A stretch of 24,577 nucleotides of DNA from a virus. The translations under genes were made by a program, and so were the position numbers. The DNA lies in IMG/VR virus record IMGVR_UViG_3300047550_005152, positions 1 through 24,577 of that record; one strand, given 5' to 3'. The notes beneath the pieces were generated by a model that saw only the letters and a program-made list of their open reading frames with translations, made no database searches and had not been told where the DNA came from. The first letter of the stretch is position 1, and every line of letters starts with the position of its first letter. Positions 1-6,883 of the stretch are shown piece after piece.

Positions 1-1575
1 GAGTATAAAAAACAAAGAGCTAAAGAGCAGCAGTTTGATTTTTATAGCGGCATGCCTGGGTTTGATGAGATCTTTAATGTAAACCAAGAACTATCTAACT
101 CGCTTTTGGGGGACACTGGCGTAGGTGGCATCCTTTCGTTAACTGGAAAAAATCAAGAAAAAGCTGAAGAGAGTTTAGAAAGACAGTTTTCTGCTGTCAC
201 TGGAATCCCTTCAAAATCAAACTCAGTTTATAACTGGCAAAAATGGTTTGATGAGACACTGACAAAACGATACGAAGAAGGGGCTACTTTTGCTGATTGG
301 AACGATGCTTCTAAGCAGTATCAAATAGATAAAGAATTTGCAGAAGACTATATTAAACGCTATTTAAATCCACGTTTTAATACGTCACGTTCAATGTCGG
401 AATTCATGAGCTACATGGATGTGGCGCAAGGCGAAGAAAATATTTTCCAAACACAAAGTGCATTAAGTGCACTGAAGATGCAAGCAGATATCAGAGCCGA
501 AGCCTGGCTAAAATCAATTGACAAATTAAATGATAAAAGTTTTGACGCAGATTTTTATTTTAACCCACAGGGAGGAGATACTTCTGCTGAAAAACATTTG
601 GCCCAAAAAGAAGAAGTACAAAAAGCTTGGGATTTAGTCAATACTCCTCAAGGGCGCGATCAAAAAGTACCAGGAGAAAATTATACGTGGGATCAATTAG
701 CTTATTACTACGGGTACGATTTAACAGACAAAGCACAATTTGCAAAACTACACTATCAAGTGTATGGCTCCAAACAAGGGTTTGATCCCGCCAAAGATGC
801 TCTTTCTTTGTCTGATGCACAAACATACATTGATCAAAATATTCTTCCTATCATTGAACAGCAAAAATTAAATATGGGCAATATCTCTTTCTTGAACTTT
901 GTAACGCCTCGTGAATACGCAGACAAAATGCTGGAAGGTATTGACCCGGTCAAGAATAAACCTGAGTGGGAAAAAGTACTTGAATCAATGGGGCTTTCAG
1001 GTAAAGAAATGGGAATCGAAGAAGTAAAAGCATATATTGAAGAGGCGTTCCAAACAGGAGAGGCAACTAAAATCCGTGAAGCAATTAAGTATTTAAATGA
1101 GAAGAAGGAAGCAGTAACGCAAGAAAAACTTGGCGTAGACTATATTCAACGTCCTGAAGACACAGCGGCACGTACTGATCCCACAGAAACACAATTGTAT
1201 AACGTGTTTAAAAACGCAGGATTTGCTGGTACGGAAGATGACTTTTACAAAGAGTTTATGCCTGATGTGAATCGAGAAGACATGGAACTTTTAACACAAG
1301 CAGGAAAAGGTTTTAAAGAAGGCAGCGTGTTTAGCAAGTTGTCTAGTAGTGACCCATTTGAATCCCTTGGTTCAATTGAGACTTTATTTGGAAGTGACGA
1401 AGAAGATAAAAAGAGCAGTAGTAAAACAACAACAACACCTACAACAAAAAGATCTTACTTTAATTTATATGAAGATGAAGATACAGAAGATACTTCAACA
1501 GCAAAATCTAAATCAGGCCAAGGTTTTCTTGGTAGTTTCACAAGCGCATTTAAAGGACTTACACCTAAGTATTGA
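1..1575 (+). CDS. 5'-truncated large protein, probably virion structural
   Basis: The reading frame is already open at base 1 (EYKKQRAKEQQ...) and runs to TGA at 1573-1575, so the first in-frame ATG at 52 is probably internal and the true start lies outside the window. At least 524 residues are visible. The body is hydrophilic, rich in Glu, Lys, Asp and Gln, with many aromatic residues, and has no membrane segment or recognisable enzyme motif. The last ~70 residues are a Ser/Thr/Lys/Asp-rich low-complexity linker (including SSSKTTTT) ending in GFLGSFTSAFKGLTPKY. Codon use is A/T-rich like the gene at 23142-24170. Position before small virion-type genes and a lysozyme suggests a structural or internal virion protein, but I do not recognise the family. 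Confidence 0.8.
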   Translation, partial: EYKKQRAKEQQFDFYSGMPGFDEIFNVNQELSNSLLGDTGVGGILSLTGKNQEKAEESLERQFSAVTGIPSKSNSVYNWQKWFDETLTKRYEEGATFADWNDASKQYQIDKEFAEDYIKRYLNPRFNTSRSMSEFMSYMDVAQGEENIFQTQSALSALKMQADIRAEAWLKSIDKLNDKSFDADFYFNPQGGDTSAEKHLAQKEEVQKAWDLVNTPQGRDQKVPGENYTWDQLAYYYGYDLTDKAQFAKLHYQVYGSKQGFDPAKDALSLSDAQTYIDQNILPIIEQQKLNMGNISFLNFVTPREYADKMLEGIDPVKNKPEWEKVLESMGLSGKEMGIEEVKAYIEEAFQTGEATKIREAIKYLNEKKEAVTQEKLGVDYIQRPEDTAARTDPTETQLYNVFKNAGFAGTEDDFYKEFMPDVNREDMELLTQAGKGFKEGSVFSKLSSSDPFESLGSIETLFGSDEEDKKSSSKTTTTPTTKRSYFNLYEDEDTEDTSTAKSKSGQGFLGSFTSAFKGLTPKY

Positions 1576-1577
1576 TC

Positions 1578-1847
1578 ATGAGTAAACACAAGAAAGCCGC
1601 TAGTGCAGCCAAAATCCATAAGGACTCCATGGAGTGTAACAAACCAAGGCGTGACATTCAAGGAGGTAAAAAATCTGTTGTAAAAGCTTGTGAAGATGGT
1701 GAGGAAAAAATTGTACGATTTGGCGATGCAAACATGGAAATTAAACGCGACAATCCAGAACGTCGTAAAAATTTTCGCGCAAGACATAATTGTGATGAAC
1801 CTAAGAGCAAACTCACTGCTGGCTATTGGTCGTGCAAAGCCTGGTAA
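1578..1847 (+). CDS. Small basic conserved phage protein (FRARHNCD / YWSCKAW type)
   Basis: This gives 89 residues from ATG at 1578. A TTG two codons upstream is in frame but overlaps the preceding stop, so ATG is preferred. The protein is Lys/Arg-rich. Its C-terminal half carries the conserved-looking string VRFGDANMEIKRDNPERRKN followed by FRARHNCD and YWSCKAW. I recognise this pattern from phages, where it occurs as a small protein or as a tail on prohead proteases; the function is not established. The Cys and His residues (HNCD, WSCK) could bind metal. It starts two bases after the stop of the large upstream gene, so the two are probably co-transcribed. Confidence 0.85.
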   Translation: MSKHKKAASAAKIHKDSMECNKPRRDIQGGKKSVVKACEDGEEKIVRFGDANMEIKRDNPERRKNFRARHNCDEPKSKLTAGYWSCKAW

Positions 1848-1854
1848 TCTACGT

Positions 1855-1860
1855 TAAACT
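1855..1860 (+). promoter_or_regulatory. Candidate -10 element (TAAACT)
   Basis: TAAACT sits 23 bases before the ATG at 1884, matching the spacing of similar hexamers before other genes here. I see no matching -35 box. Confidence 0.35.
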
Positions 1861-1883
1861 CTTGAAGCAATCACCACACCAAC

Positions 1884-2006
1884 ATGGCAAAGCCCAAGTC
1901 CACAGCAATCTTGATTGAGTCCAAGCCTAAGAAAACACGGCAAGGAGATGGAAAACACTCACGTCCTAACCATGGACGTAAACTATCTCGCGGTCAAGGC
2001 AAGTAA
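1884..2006 (+). CDS. 40-residue basic protein (KKTRQGDGKHSRPNHGRK type)
   Basis: ATG at 1884 to TAA at 2004-2006 encodes 40 residues. It begins MAKPKSTAILIESKPKKTRQ and ends GRKLSRGQGK. Tiny Arg/Lys/Gly-rich proteins with a KKTRQG...KHGRK...RGQG pattern are familiar from cyanophage and pelagic phage genomes, usually without a function. A candidate -10 lies 23 bases upstream. The strong positive charge suggests nucleic-acid contact, for example inside the virion, but that is inference. Confidence 0.75.
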   Translation: MAKPKSTAILIESKPKKTRQGDGKHSRPNHGRKLSRGQGK

Positions 2007-2014
2007 AAAATAGG

Positions 2015-2020
2015 TATACT
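2015..2020 (+). promoter_or_regulatory. Candidate -10 element (TATACT) for lysozyme gene
   Basis: TATACT lies 23 bases before the ATG at 2044. It is followed directly by the dyad at 2023-2042, which would cover the expected transcription start. No -35 box is evident. Confidence 0.45.
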
Positions 2021-2022
2021 TG

Positions 2023-2042
2023 GGGGTAACACTTGTTACCCC
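2023..2042 (+). promoter_or_regulatory. Perfect 8-bp dyad abutting the lysozyme start
   Basis: GGGGTAAC (2023-2030), a 4-base spacer, then GTTACCCC (2035-2042) form a perfect inverted repeat ending one base before the ATG at 2044. It could be an operator over the promoter's start site or, in a longer transcript, an RNA hairpin restricting ribosome access. There is no T-run after it, so it is not a normal intrinsic terminator. Confidence 0.6.
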
Positions 2043-2043
2043 T

Positions 2044-2673
2044 ATGGATAATTACAAGCAAGCGATTGATTTAATCTGTCGTTACGAAGGCTTTAATGAG
2101 CTTGCTTATGCTGATCCACAGACGGGTGCAGAGCCTTACACTATTGGCTTTGGAACACAATACTATCCTGACGGAAGTGTTGTAAAACGAAACCAATGTT
2201 GTACAAAACATAAAGCCCTGGAGTACCTCATTGATGAACTCACAGTTTTAAACACTGAACTTGAAAAGCTTAACCTGGGGTTAGATGACAGCATGCAGCA
2301 GGCATTGCTTTCATTTTGTCATTCAATAGGCTGGGAAAGTTTTTTGTACAGCGCTATTATTGATTGCCTTGAGGTCGATGATTACGCTGGAGCAACAGAA
2401 GAAATTGCTCGTTGGGTCTTTGATTCTGAGCACCAAGTCATCGGCGGCCTTTTGGAACGCCGCAGAGAAGAGATTAATCTTTTCCTCAGGAATGTTGAAA
2501 CAAAACCCTGGGTAGCTACTGACGTATTGTTACGAGCGTTTAGAAGCTATGGAGCAAAACCACACGAAACTGAAGCAATTCGCAATCTAGAAGCCAGTAT
2601 TAATCCATATTCCTTGGCAGAGTTTGCCAATAGTTTCAAGCTCGAAGAAGCCTCTGCGTATTCAAGTGACTAG
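2044..2673 (+). CDS. GH24 (T4-type) lysozyme
   Basis: 209 residues from ATG 2044; an in-frame TTG at 2020 would place codons inside the dyad and is less likely. Residues 8-40 hold the GH24 signature: catalytic Glu in RYEGF (E15), Asp nine residues later (D24, the same spacing as T4 lysozyme E11/D20), then YTIGFGT with the expected Thr (T33). The helical core continues through LLSFCHSIGWESF and a terminal LLERRREEINLF, typical of the family, to about residue 150. The last ~55 residues are an extra C-terminal segment that may mediate virion or tail attachment. It would hydrolyse the MurNAc-GlcNAc bond of peptidoglycan. A second wall-degrading enzyme is at 11980-12990, so this one may serve entry rather than lysis, but that is not shown. 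Confidence 0.85.
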   Translation: MDNYKQAIDLICRYEGFNELAYADPQTGAEPYTIGFGTQYYPDGSVVKRNQCCTKHKALEYLIDELTVLNTELEKLNLGLDDSMQQALLSFCHSIGWESFLYSAIIDCLEVDDYAGATEEIARWVFDSEHQVIGGLLERRREEINLFLRNVETKPWVATDVLLRAFRSYGAKPHETEAIRNLEASINPYSLAEFANSFKLEEASAYSSD

Positions 2674-2678
2674 CATCC

Positions 2679-2684
2679 TAGAAT
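2679..2684 (+). promoter_or_regulatory. Candidate -10 element (TAGAAT) for NblA-like gene
   Basis: TAGAAT is 22 bases before the ATG at 2707, beginning just after the lysozyme stop. It suggests the NblA-like gene can be transcribed on its own. Confidence 0.4.
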
Positions 2685-2706
2685 AAATGCAGTACTCGGG
2701 CTTTCC

Positions 2707-3003
2707 ATGGAGAACGAAACTACCCGTAAGGAGTTTGAGCTTCCTTTAGAACTGCAGTTTGCTATGCGTAAAGCTGAGCTGCAAACGCAGGAGATGTGTT
2801 GGGACGAACTGCAAGCAGCTTTGCTGAACTTGTATTTTCAACGCATGATGGAGTGGGAAGCCGTCAAAGAAATTATGTGTTCGGAAGGGATTGACATTGA
2901 TTGGGATCTGCCTAGCGAACTGGAGTTAAGTGAACTCGCCCTGGCTTGTATGCAGGACGAGTCAGATGATGACGACGACTTAAACTACGCTCATCCTTTT
3001 TGA
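2707..3003 (+). CDS. nblA: NblA-like phycobilisome degradation adaptor with acidic C-terminal tail
   Basis: 98 residues. Residues 10-58 match the NblA/Ycf18 pattern: a start like FELPLELQFAMR (family: L..EQQF.LR), then AELQTQEM and LLNLYFQRMMEWEAVKEIM, the two-helix region. NblA proteins dimerise, bind phycobilisomes and the Clp chaperone, and direct the antenna to proteolysis. Cellular NblA is about 60 residues; here residues 61-98 add an acidic tail with a run of Asp (DESDDDDD). Phage-encoded nblA is known from the freshwater cyanophages Ma-LMM01 and PaV-LD and has been reported in an uncultured marine cyanophage. The 3' end overlaps the convergent DUF3310 gene by 13 bases. Identification is by pattern only. 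Confidence 0.72.
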   Translation: MENETTRKEFELPLELQFAMRKAELQTQEMCWDELQAALLNLYFQRMMEWEAVKEIMCSEGIDIDWDLPSELELSELALACMQDESDDDDDLNYAHPF

Positions 3004-3317
3004 GCTTCGTCTAATTGAATAAGGCGATCTAAATACCACTGAGCTTTTTTCAGTGATTCGGTACCGCCTTTGTGTTTTTCACGCCAAAGATATTTAGCAA
3101 TATTTCCTTTTAAATATCCACGGAACTCTTCTAGAGTTTGCTGGGCTTCAATTGCTTCAATGCATTCAATGCCGCCATCAGTGTAATGCGAGGGATGATT
3201 TACAACATCCTCTTTAATTATGGGAGTTGTTTCAAGAGGTTTGATTGTAACCCAGGGGACAGGACAAACGCCATCTACACACCCATTGGTTTCTTCAACA
3301 GGGGAAAACATGTCCAT
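2991..3317 (-). CDS. DUF3310 protein
   Basis: 108 residues. After a ~37-residue Pro/Val-rich leader, the DUF3310 core begins at VNHPSHYTDGGIECIEAIEA and continues through FRGYLKGNIAKYLWREKHKGG to LKKAQWYLDRLI, very close to the family consensus. DUF3310 is widespread in phages and sometimes annotated as nucleotide-kinase-like, but no activity is established. The gene converges on nblA with a 13-base stop-side overlap. It belongs to the leftward block that also contains dCTP deaminase, which fits loosely with nucleotide metabolism. Confidence 0.88.
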   Translation of the reverse strand: MDMFSPVEETNGCVDGVCPVPWVTIKPLETTPIIKEDVVNHPSHYTDGGIECIEAIEAQQTLEEFRGYLKGNIAKYLWREKHKGGTESLKKAQWYLDRLIQLDEAQKG

Positions 3318-3350
3318 TGTAAAAATGCCGACTGAAACAGCCTAGCAGTT

Positions 3351-3716
3351 TTAACGCATTAGACCTTTGCGTTTAGCGGAAAGTAAAAGTTCAATATCAT
3401 CTGGATCACCTTCAATATCTCCTTGGATACCAGGTGGCTTGGGATTGGCGCCATACATTGCCATACCTTCTTCCATTGAAGGAATATAACCTGTTACACC
3501 CGGACGTTGTCCGTACAGACCTTGGCCTTCAATATTGAGTGGGTTGCGTTGCATCCCGTCCATTGGAGCAACTAACCCAGTGTTATACATATCCTGCAAA
3601 GGCACGTCATGAGTTTCGGTATCAAGAGGTGCGCCAAAGTCTTCAAAGCCAATGCAACGGCATTTCACTTGATCGTTATTAGCTGCAAACTCTTGCAAAA
3701 ACATTGAAGGACGCAT
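3351..3716 (-). CDS. Hypothetical protein, 121 aa
   Basis: The protein starts MRPSMFLQEFAANNDQVKCR. The middle is rich in Gly, Met, Pro and Gln (GLYGQRPGVTGYIPSMEEGM), and it ends with ELLLSAKRKGLMR. It has no membrane segment and no recognised domain; the composition suggests a largely unstructured protein. It is divergent from the gene at 3754 across a 37-base intergenic space with overlapping -10-like hexamers on the two strands. The DUF3310 gene follows downstream after 33 bases. Function unknown. Confidence 0.7.
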   Translation of the reverse strand: MRPSMFLQEFAANNDQVKCRCIGFEDFGAPLDTETHDVPLQDMYNTGLVAPMDGMQRNPLNIEGQGLYGQRPGVTGYIPSMEEGMAMYGANPKPPGIQGDIEGDPDDIELLLSAKRKGLMR

Positions 3717-3730
3717 TGTTTTCCTAGCGA

Positions 3731-3747
3731 TATATTCTTTCTATAAT
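3731..3747. promoter_or_regulatory. Divergent overlapping -10-like hexamers
   Basis: On the minus strand TATAGA (3745-3740) is 23 bases before the ATG at 3716. On the plus strand there are two candidates: TATATT (3731-3736), 17 bases before the ATG at 3754, and TATAAT (3742-3747), only 6 bases before it, which would give a leaderless transcript. Polymerases could not occupy both directions at once. Confidence 0.45.
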
Positions 3748-3753
3748 GATAAT

Positions 3754-4077
3754 ATGAGCAAGTTTAGAGCCGAGACTTACGACGCCGCTAAGGATTCAGG
3801 TACGTCTGCTGGAGCACCAACGGACTTGAACCCTGGGAGGGCCTACAACGTTGATTTGCGGTACGTAAGGCCAGAAGAGCGAAGGATTGTTGGCTCTGGT
3901 GCCAAAGGAGCAGCAGCACGCGTTGATCGCTACATGAAGAGTGCCAAGGCCGCTGGGCAGTACCAAAAGAATCAATTGGTTAATGAGCCCACCAGTGCCA
4001 CGGCAGGAGACAGTGGTGGGCGTGCAGGAGCTACTGCGTATGCCGATAAACCAAAACGTTCTTTCGGTCGTCTTTAA
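3754..4077 (+). CDS. Hypothetical Gly/Ala-rich basic protein, 107 aa
   Basis: It begins MSKFRAETYDAAKDSGTSAG and contains YNVDLRYVRPEERR, then a Gly/Ala-rich, Lys/Arg-containing second half ending KPKRSFGRL. No domain recognised and probably flexible. It is the only rightward gene in the leftward 2991-6537 block, and its stop overlaps that of dcd by four bases in a convergent arrangement (4074-4077). The basic, low-complexity composition resembles the other small basic proteins here and suggests a virion-associated role, as inference only. Confidence 0.7.
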   Translation: MSKFRAETYDAAKDSGTSAGAPTDLNPGRAYNVDLRYVRPEERRIVGSGAKGAAARVDRYMKSAKAAGQYQKNQLVNEPTSATAGDSGGRAGATAYADKPKRSFGRL

Positions 4078-4661
4078 ACCTGAGGGAACACTACATTGTT
4101 CGGTTGATCTTGATACTTGCCTTTGCGATCTTGGTAACTAACCTGGCAGGGATTACCGCGATAAAAAAGCAATTGAGTAATTCCTTCGTTTGCATAAACA
4201 CGATTGAAAAGCCCGGTGCAATTACTAATTTCGAGTGTTAAGTAACCTTCCCATCCGCTTTCAGCGGGTGTGATGTTAACTAAAATACCCGAACGTGCGT
4301 AAGTAGATTTACCAACTGCAACAACGGTAATATCGCGAGGTAGCTTTAAACGTTCTTGTGCAACGCCTAGGCAATAACCATAAGGCGGGAGAAGAAAGTA
4401 TTCGCCACGTTCATCTTTTAGAAGTTCAGCGGGTTTTAAAATACTTTCATCAAAGTCTTTCGGATCGCAATCACCTGTTTGAATCTTGCCAAAAATTAAA
4501 CATTGGCTTGGAGATAGCCGAATATCGTAACCGTAAGAACTCAAGCCGTAACTTAACAAACGCCGACCATCTTCTTTGCTGATCAAACGATCAACAAAGG
4601 GTTCAATCATCTGTTCTTTTTCGGCGCGTTCTTTGATTTCCCAATCGGCTAGGACGCTCAT
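4074..4661 (-). CDS. dcd: dCTP deaminase
   Basis: 195 residues, the normal length for the Dcd/trimeric dUTPase superfamily. Visible motifs are SYGYDIRLS (about 42-50), VGKSTYARSGI (116-126) and TPAESGWEGYLTLEISN (131-147), with Glu144 of LEISN at the position of the catalytic Glu of E. coli Dcd; QLLFYRG follows near 163-169. The enzyme deaminates dCTP to dUTP, feeding dTTP synthesis. Some family members also hydrolyse dUTP, and the sequence alone does not tell which. The start is ATG at 4661, with TAGACT 20 bases upstream as a possible own promoter. It is the last of the tightly packed leftward block starting with the HTH gene. Confidence 0.93.
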   Translation of the reverse strand: MSVLADWEIKERAEKEQMIEPFVDRLISKEDGRRLLSYGLSSYGYDIRLSPSQCLIFGKIQTGDCDPKDFDESILKPAELLKDERGEYFLLPPYGYCLGVAQERLKLPRDITVVAVGKSTYARSGILVNITPAESGWEGYLTLEISNCTGLFNRVYANEGITQLLFYRGNPCQVSYQDRKGKYQDQPNNVVFPQV

Positions 4662-4679
4662 AAGACCTCAATAGCTTGA

Positions 4680-5288
4680 TTAGTCTACAAGTAGATGACC
4701 GCGTTCGCCGTAGATTTTACAAAAAAGTTCTACTGCATCCCCAGGGCTATCCTTGGGCGGTAAGTACACAAGGAAAGAAGTGCACGTTTGTTTCTTTTCT
4801 ACCTTTCCATTAAGGTTGCGCAGCAGGTAGGGGACAGTGCGTAAAACGCACATTGGAAACTTAAAGATTTTTGGCTCATATCGAATCATGTCGGGACAAT
4901 TGCTGAAATAAAGTCCTTGCTCAATCTCGTTTGAAAGCCAGGCATGGTACATCCGACGAAACCAAACGGCATGCGAAGACGTCAATGTAAGAGAAGAAGC
5001 ACGAGTCATTTTCCATCTCTGGTTTTTTTGGTCCCAGAAATACGATCCCGCTGGCGGAAACAAATAACAACTTCCGTACCACTGCTGGTTATTCAGTCCA
5101 TCGTCCACAGGTGTGTAGTATTCAGTTGCCTGGACGTATTCATTGGCAACTTTTGAGCTTGCAACATCTAAGTCGATGCCACCCAAGAGCTCATTGGCAG
5201 CATGCACTAGGTCTGCATTTGTAATTAACTCAGCACCTTCAACTCTGGCCGAGATACCACGGATACCTTTTTCAGTCATTGCTGGCAA
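4680..5288 (-). CDS. Dam-like N6-adenine methyltransferase-related protein with altered NPPY motif
   Basis: 202 residues; ATG at 5288 or, three codons in, ATG at 5279. The layout follows the phage Dam family (PF05869 type): GIDLDVASS (37-45) like the usual LDVAA, then YYTPVDDGLNNQQW (57-70) like YYT..DDGL...W, then the catalytic-loop position. There the expected (N/D)PPY is LFPPAG (76-81), lacking both the Asn/Asp and the aromatic residue. The region to about residue 180 (HAVWFRRMYHAWL, GLYFSNCPDMIRY) stays well ordered, so it does not look like a decaying gene. It may bind DNA or SAM without methylating adenine, or have a different substrate. Start overlaps the upstream stop by 17 or 8 bases. 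Confidence 0.7.
   Translation of the reverse strand: MPAMTEKGIRGISARVEGAELITNADLVHAANELLGGIDLDVASSKVANEYVQATEYYTPVDDGLNNQQWYGSCYLFPPAGSYFWDQKNQRWKMTRASSLTLTSSHAVWFRRMYHAWLSNEIEQGLYFSNCPDMIRYEPKIFKFPMCVLRTVPYLLRNLNGKVEKKQTCTSFLVYLPPKDSPGDAVELFCKIYGERGHLLVD
4682..4687 (-). promoter_or_regulatory. Candidate -10 element (TAGACT) for dcd
   Basis: Read on the minus strand, TAGACT is 20 bases before the dcd ATG (4661) and overlaps the stop of the upstream methyltransferase-like gene, so dcd may have its own promoter inside the block. Confidence 0.4.
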
Positions 5289-5661
5289 TATCGTTGTAGT
5301 TTATTTCAAAATACCGAATACCCTTTTCATCATTGATGACATAACCAGCTTTTTCCATCGGATCAATTTTTTGTGCTGCTCCTAAGATTCGACGGAAAGT
5401 CTCGGCAAGATCTCCGTTATTTTTTTGTTCACACTCTTCTTCTGCTGCGTGAATTTCTTTTAGAGTCCAAAAGAAAATTGAACGCTCTTTATTGGATGGC
5501 TGGAACACTAGAACACCAGGTCCTTCTGCATCCCAAAATTTTACGTATTGCGCCCCCATGTCACCAAGAATAAACTTGACAGTTGTGTCAAGCATCTTTG
5601 CTTTGGTTTCGTCTAGCTCAGGGCCAATAATTGATGCAATTAACTTTTCACGACGATCCAT
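5272..5661 (-). CDS. Hypothetical protein, 129 aa
   Basis: A soluble, mixed-charge protein beginning MDRREKLIASIIGPELDETK. It has hydrophobic strands (KFWDAEGPGVLVFQ) followed by a long probable helix (IHAAEEECEQKNNGDLAETF) and an acidic end. No domain recognised. The start region overlaps the upstream gene's end by 14 bases and its own end overlaps the Dam-like gene's start, so it is part of one leftward operon and translation is probably coupled. Function unknown. Confidence 0.75.
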   Translation of the reverse strand: MDRREKLIASIIGPELDETKAKMLDTTVKFILGDMGAQYVKFWDAEGPGVLVFQPSNKERSIFFWTLKEIHAAEEECEQKNNGDLAETFRRILGAAQKIDPMEKAGYVINDEKGIRYFEINYNDIASND

Positions 5662-6115
5662 TTTTTAACAAACCTTGCCGGTGCAGGGATTCTAGCAGCT
5701 TTGGTGTTGGTTGGTACAAGACAACCAATTTGCCAAGTACGCCGCGTTTTTTGCAAAGTTTTCCGTGTTCGTCACGAACTTTGTCAAATTCTCCCGATCT
5801 GATTAGATACTCGGCTACGCAACGCAAACGTCGTTTAAGAGGCAGTTCTGCTTGCGGAAATTTACCGCAGATTGTGTCTGGTTCTAAATCTTTAAAAGCA
5901 AGACGCAATCGATTGGCAAGTGTCATACCGGAGTTGGCGTCTTCCTCTTCGTAGTTTCGTAAATTTTCCAGATAGCGACGTAAACACCCGTCATCAAAAG
6001 ATCCCCAAGGAGGTAGGAACATTTCAACTTGATCCACCAAGGACTTGGGCAATAACTCCGTGTGGTTCTCAATGGTTACTACTTTGATATCAATACCGTT
6101 AAAGCGATGTGCCAT
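5648..6115 (-). CDS. Hypothetical protein, possibly DNA-binding, 155 aa
   Basis: Begins MAHRFNGIDIKVVTIENHTE. The C-terminal third is basic and helical (LKRRLRCVAEYLIRSGEFDK, then KLCKKRGVLGKLVVLYQ), which looks like a small winged-helix-type fold, but I cannot name a family. The start codon shares one base with the upstream HTH gene's stop (TAATG at 6117-6113 read leftward), so the two are translationally coupled and may act together. A role in regulation or replication is inference. Confidence 0.75.
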   Translation of the reverse strand: MAHRFNGIDIKVVTIENHTELLPKSLVDQVEMFLPPWGSFDDGCLRRYLENLRNYEEEDANSGMTLANRLRLAFKDLEPDTICGKFPQAELPLKRRLRCVAEYLIRSGEFDKVRDEHGKLCKKRGVLGKLVVLYQPTPKLLESLHRQGLLKNGSS

Positions 6116-6525
6116 TATTCAAGCACCTCTTTAACCGTGCGATAAAGATCGTATTGAGGTCTTAGGTTTTTAAGGTCGATATTTTCATTTTTTGCAAATG
6201 ATTGGATTAGTCGATTCCATGGGATACGCAACACAGCTTTTTTGTGGACGTCAGGAGAAACATTGACATAATGAATGCCTTCAACCCAGCCTTTGCTTGG
6301 TGTTTTTCTTCCGATTGCAATCCAGTTGCGGATGGTTTGATCTGAAACACCTAGTCGTCTGCTGCATTCTTCTGTCGAAATGTACTCGTCGGCAAAAGCC
6401 TGTGGATTCAAGGCATCTGTTTCGCCATTTGCATAGCGACTATGCCACATGGAACCAAGGATATTTTTGATTCCCTTTAGTTCATAAGCAATGTCTTCAA
6501 GACCTTTGCGTAGTCCGTAAGGCAT
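6115..6525 (-). CDS. Helix-turn-helix (excisionase/MerR-like) DNA-binding protein
   Basis: 136 residues from ATG 6525; an in-frame TTG at 6537 would add four. After an N-terminal helical stretch, residues ~50-75 read YISTEECSRRLGVSDQTIRN then WIAIGRK, the classic excisionase/MerR-type HTH (acidic first helix, RLGVS turn, TIRNW recognition helix). This is followed by a wing-like segment and RIPWNRLIQSF. It is the first gene of the leftward dcd block and is coupled to the next gene by TAATG. It could regulate this block or be a replication or transcription factor. I see no integrase in the window, so an excisionase role is not supported. Confidence 0.78.
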   Translation of the reverse strand: MPYGLRKGLEDIAYELKGIKNILGSMWHSRYANGETDALNPQAFADEYISTEECSRRLGVSDQTIRNWIAIGRKTPSKGWVEGIHYVNVSPDVHKKAVLRIPWNRLIQSFAKNENIDLKNLRPQYDLYRTVKEVLE

Positions 6526-6575
6526 ACTGCACTCCAATCCATTAGATGCTAGTCTTTAGAAAACAATTTTGCGTT

Positions 6576-6872
6576 ATGGAAGAACAAATTCCGCCAAGCC
6601 AATTCCCAATGCAACAATCTATGGAGCCTCAGATTACTCCAGAAATGTTGGCTGAAATGAAAACGCGTGCCTTGGAATTAGCCATACAGCAAACAGTACC
6701 GCAACGTCCACCAATGGAAGCACCTCCGCAAATTGTGTACTTGCGACGTAACCTAACGGTGGCAGAACTTTTGCTGGTACTACTGCTTTCTTGTGGAATT
6801 GTAACAGGAATTCAAGGTCTTTGGTACTTAGGTACTAATTTTTTGCCACGTCTTGAGGTTAGGGTGCGCTAA
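6576..6872 (+). CDS. Small single-pass membrane protein
   Basis: 98 residues from ATG 6576; an in-frame ATG at 6546 would add ten. The first ~60 residues are Pro/Gln/Met-rich (PPSQFPMQQ, VPQRPPMEAPPQ), then a hydrophobic segment from about residue 60 to 85 (VAELLLVLLLSCGIVTGIQG) and a short tail ending LEVRVR. The proline-rich soluble part plus one membrane span, just before the fibre genes, would fit a membrane-linked adsorption, lysis or superinfection protein, but I do not recognise it. TAGTCT at 6550-6555, 20 bases upstream of ATG 6576, is a weak -10 candidate. Confidence 0.7.
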   Translation: MEEQIPPSQFPMQQSMEPQITPEMLAEMKTRALELAIQQTVPQRPPMEAPPQIVYLRRNLTVAELLLVLLLSCGIVTGIQGLWYLGTNFLPRLEVRVR

Positions 6873-6883
6873 ATAAGCCGCCC

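Noticed and set aside
6115-6525. Excisionase of a temperate phage
   Set aside because: The HTH is excisionase-like, but there is no integrase, attachment site or repressor in the window.
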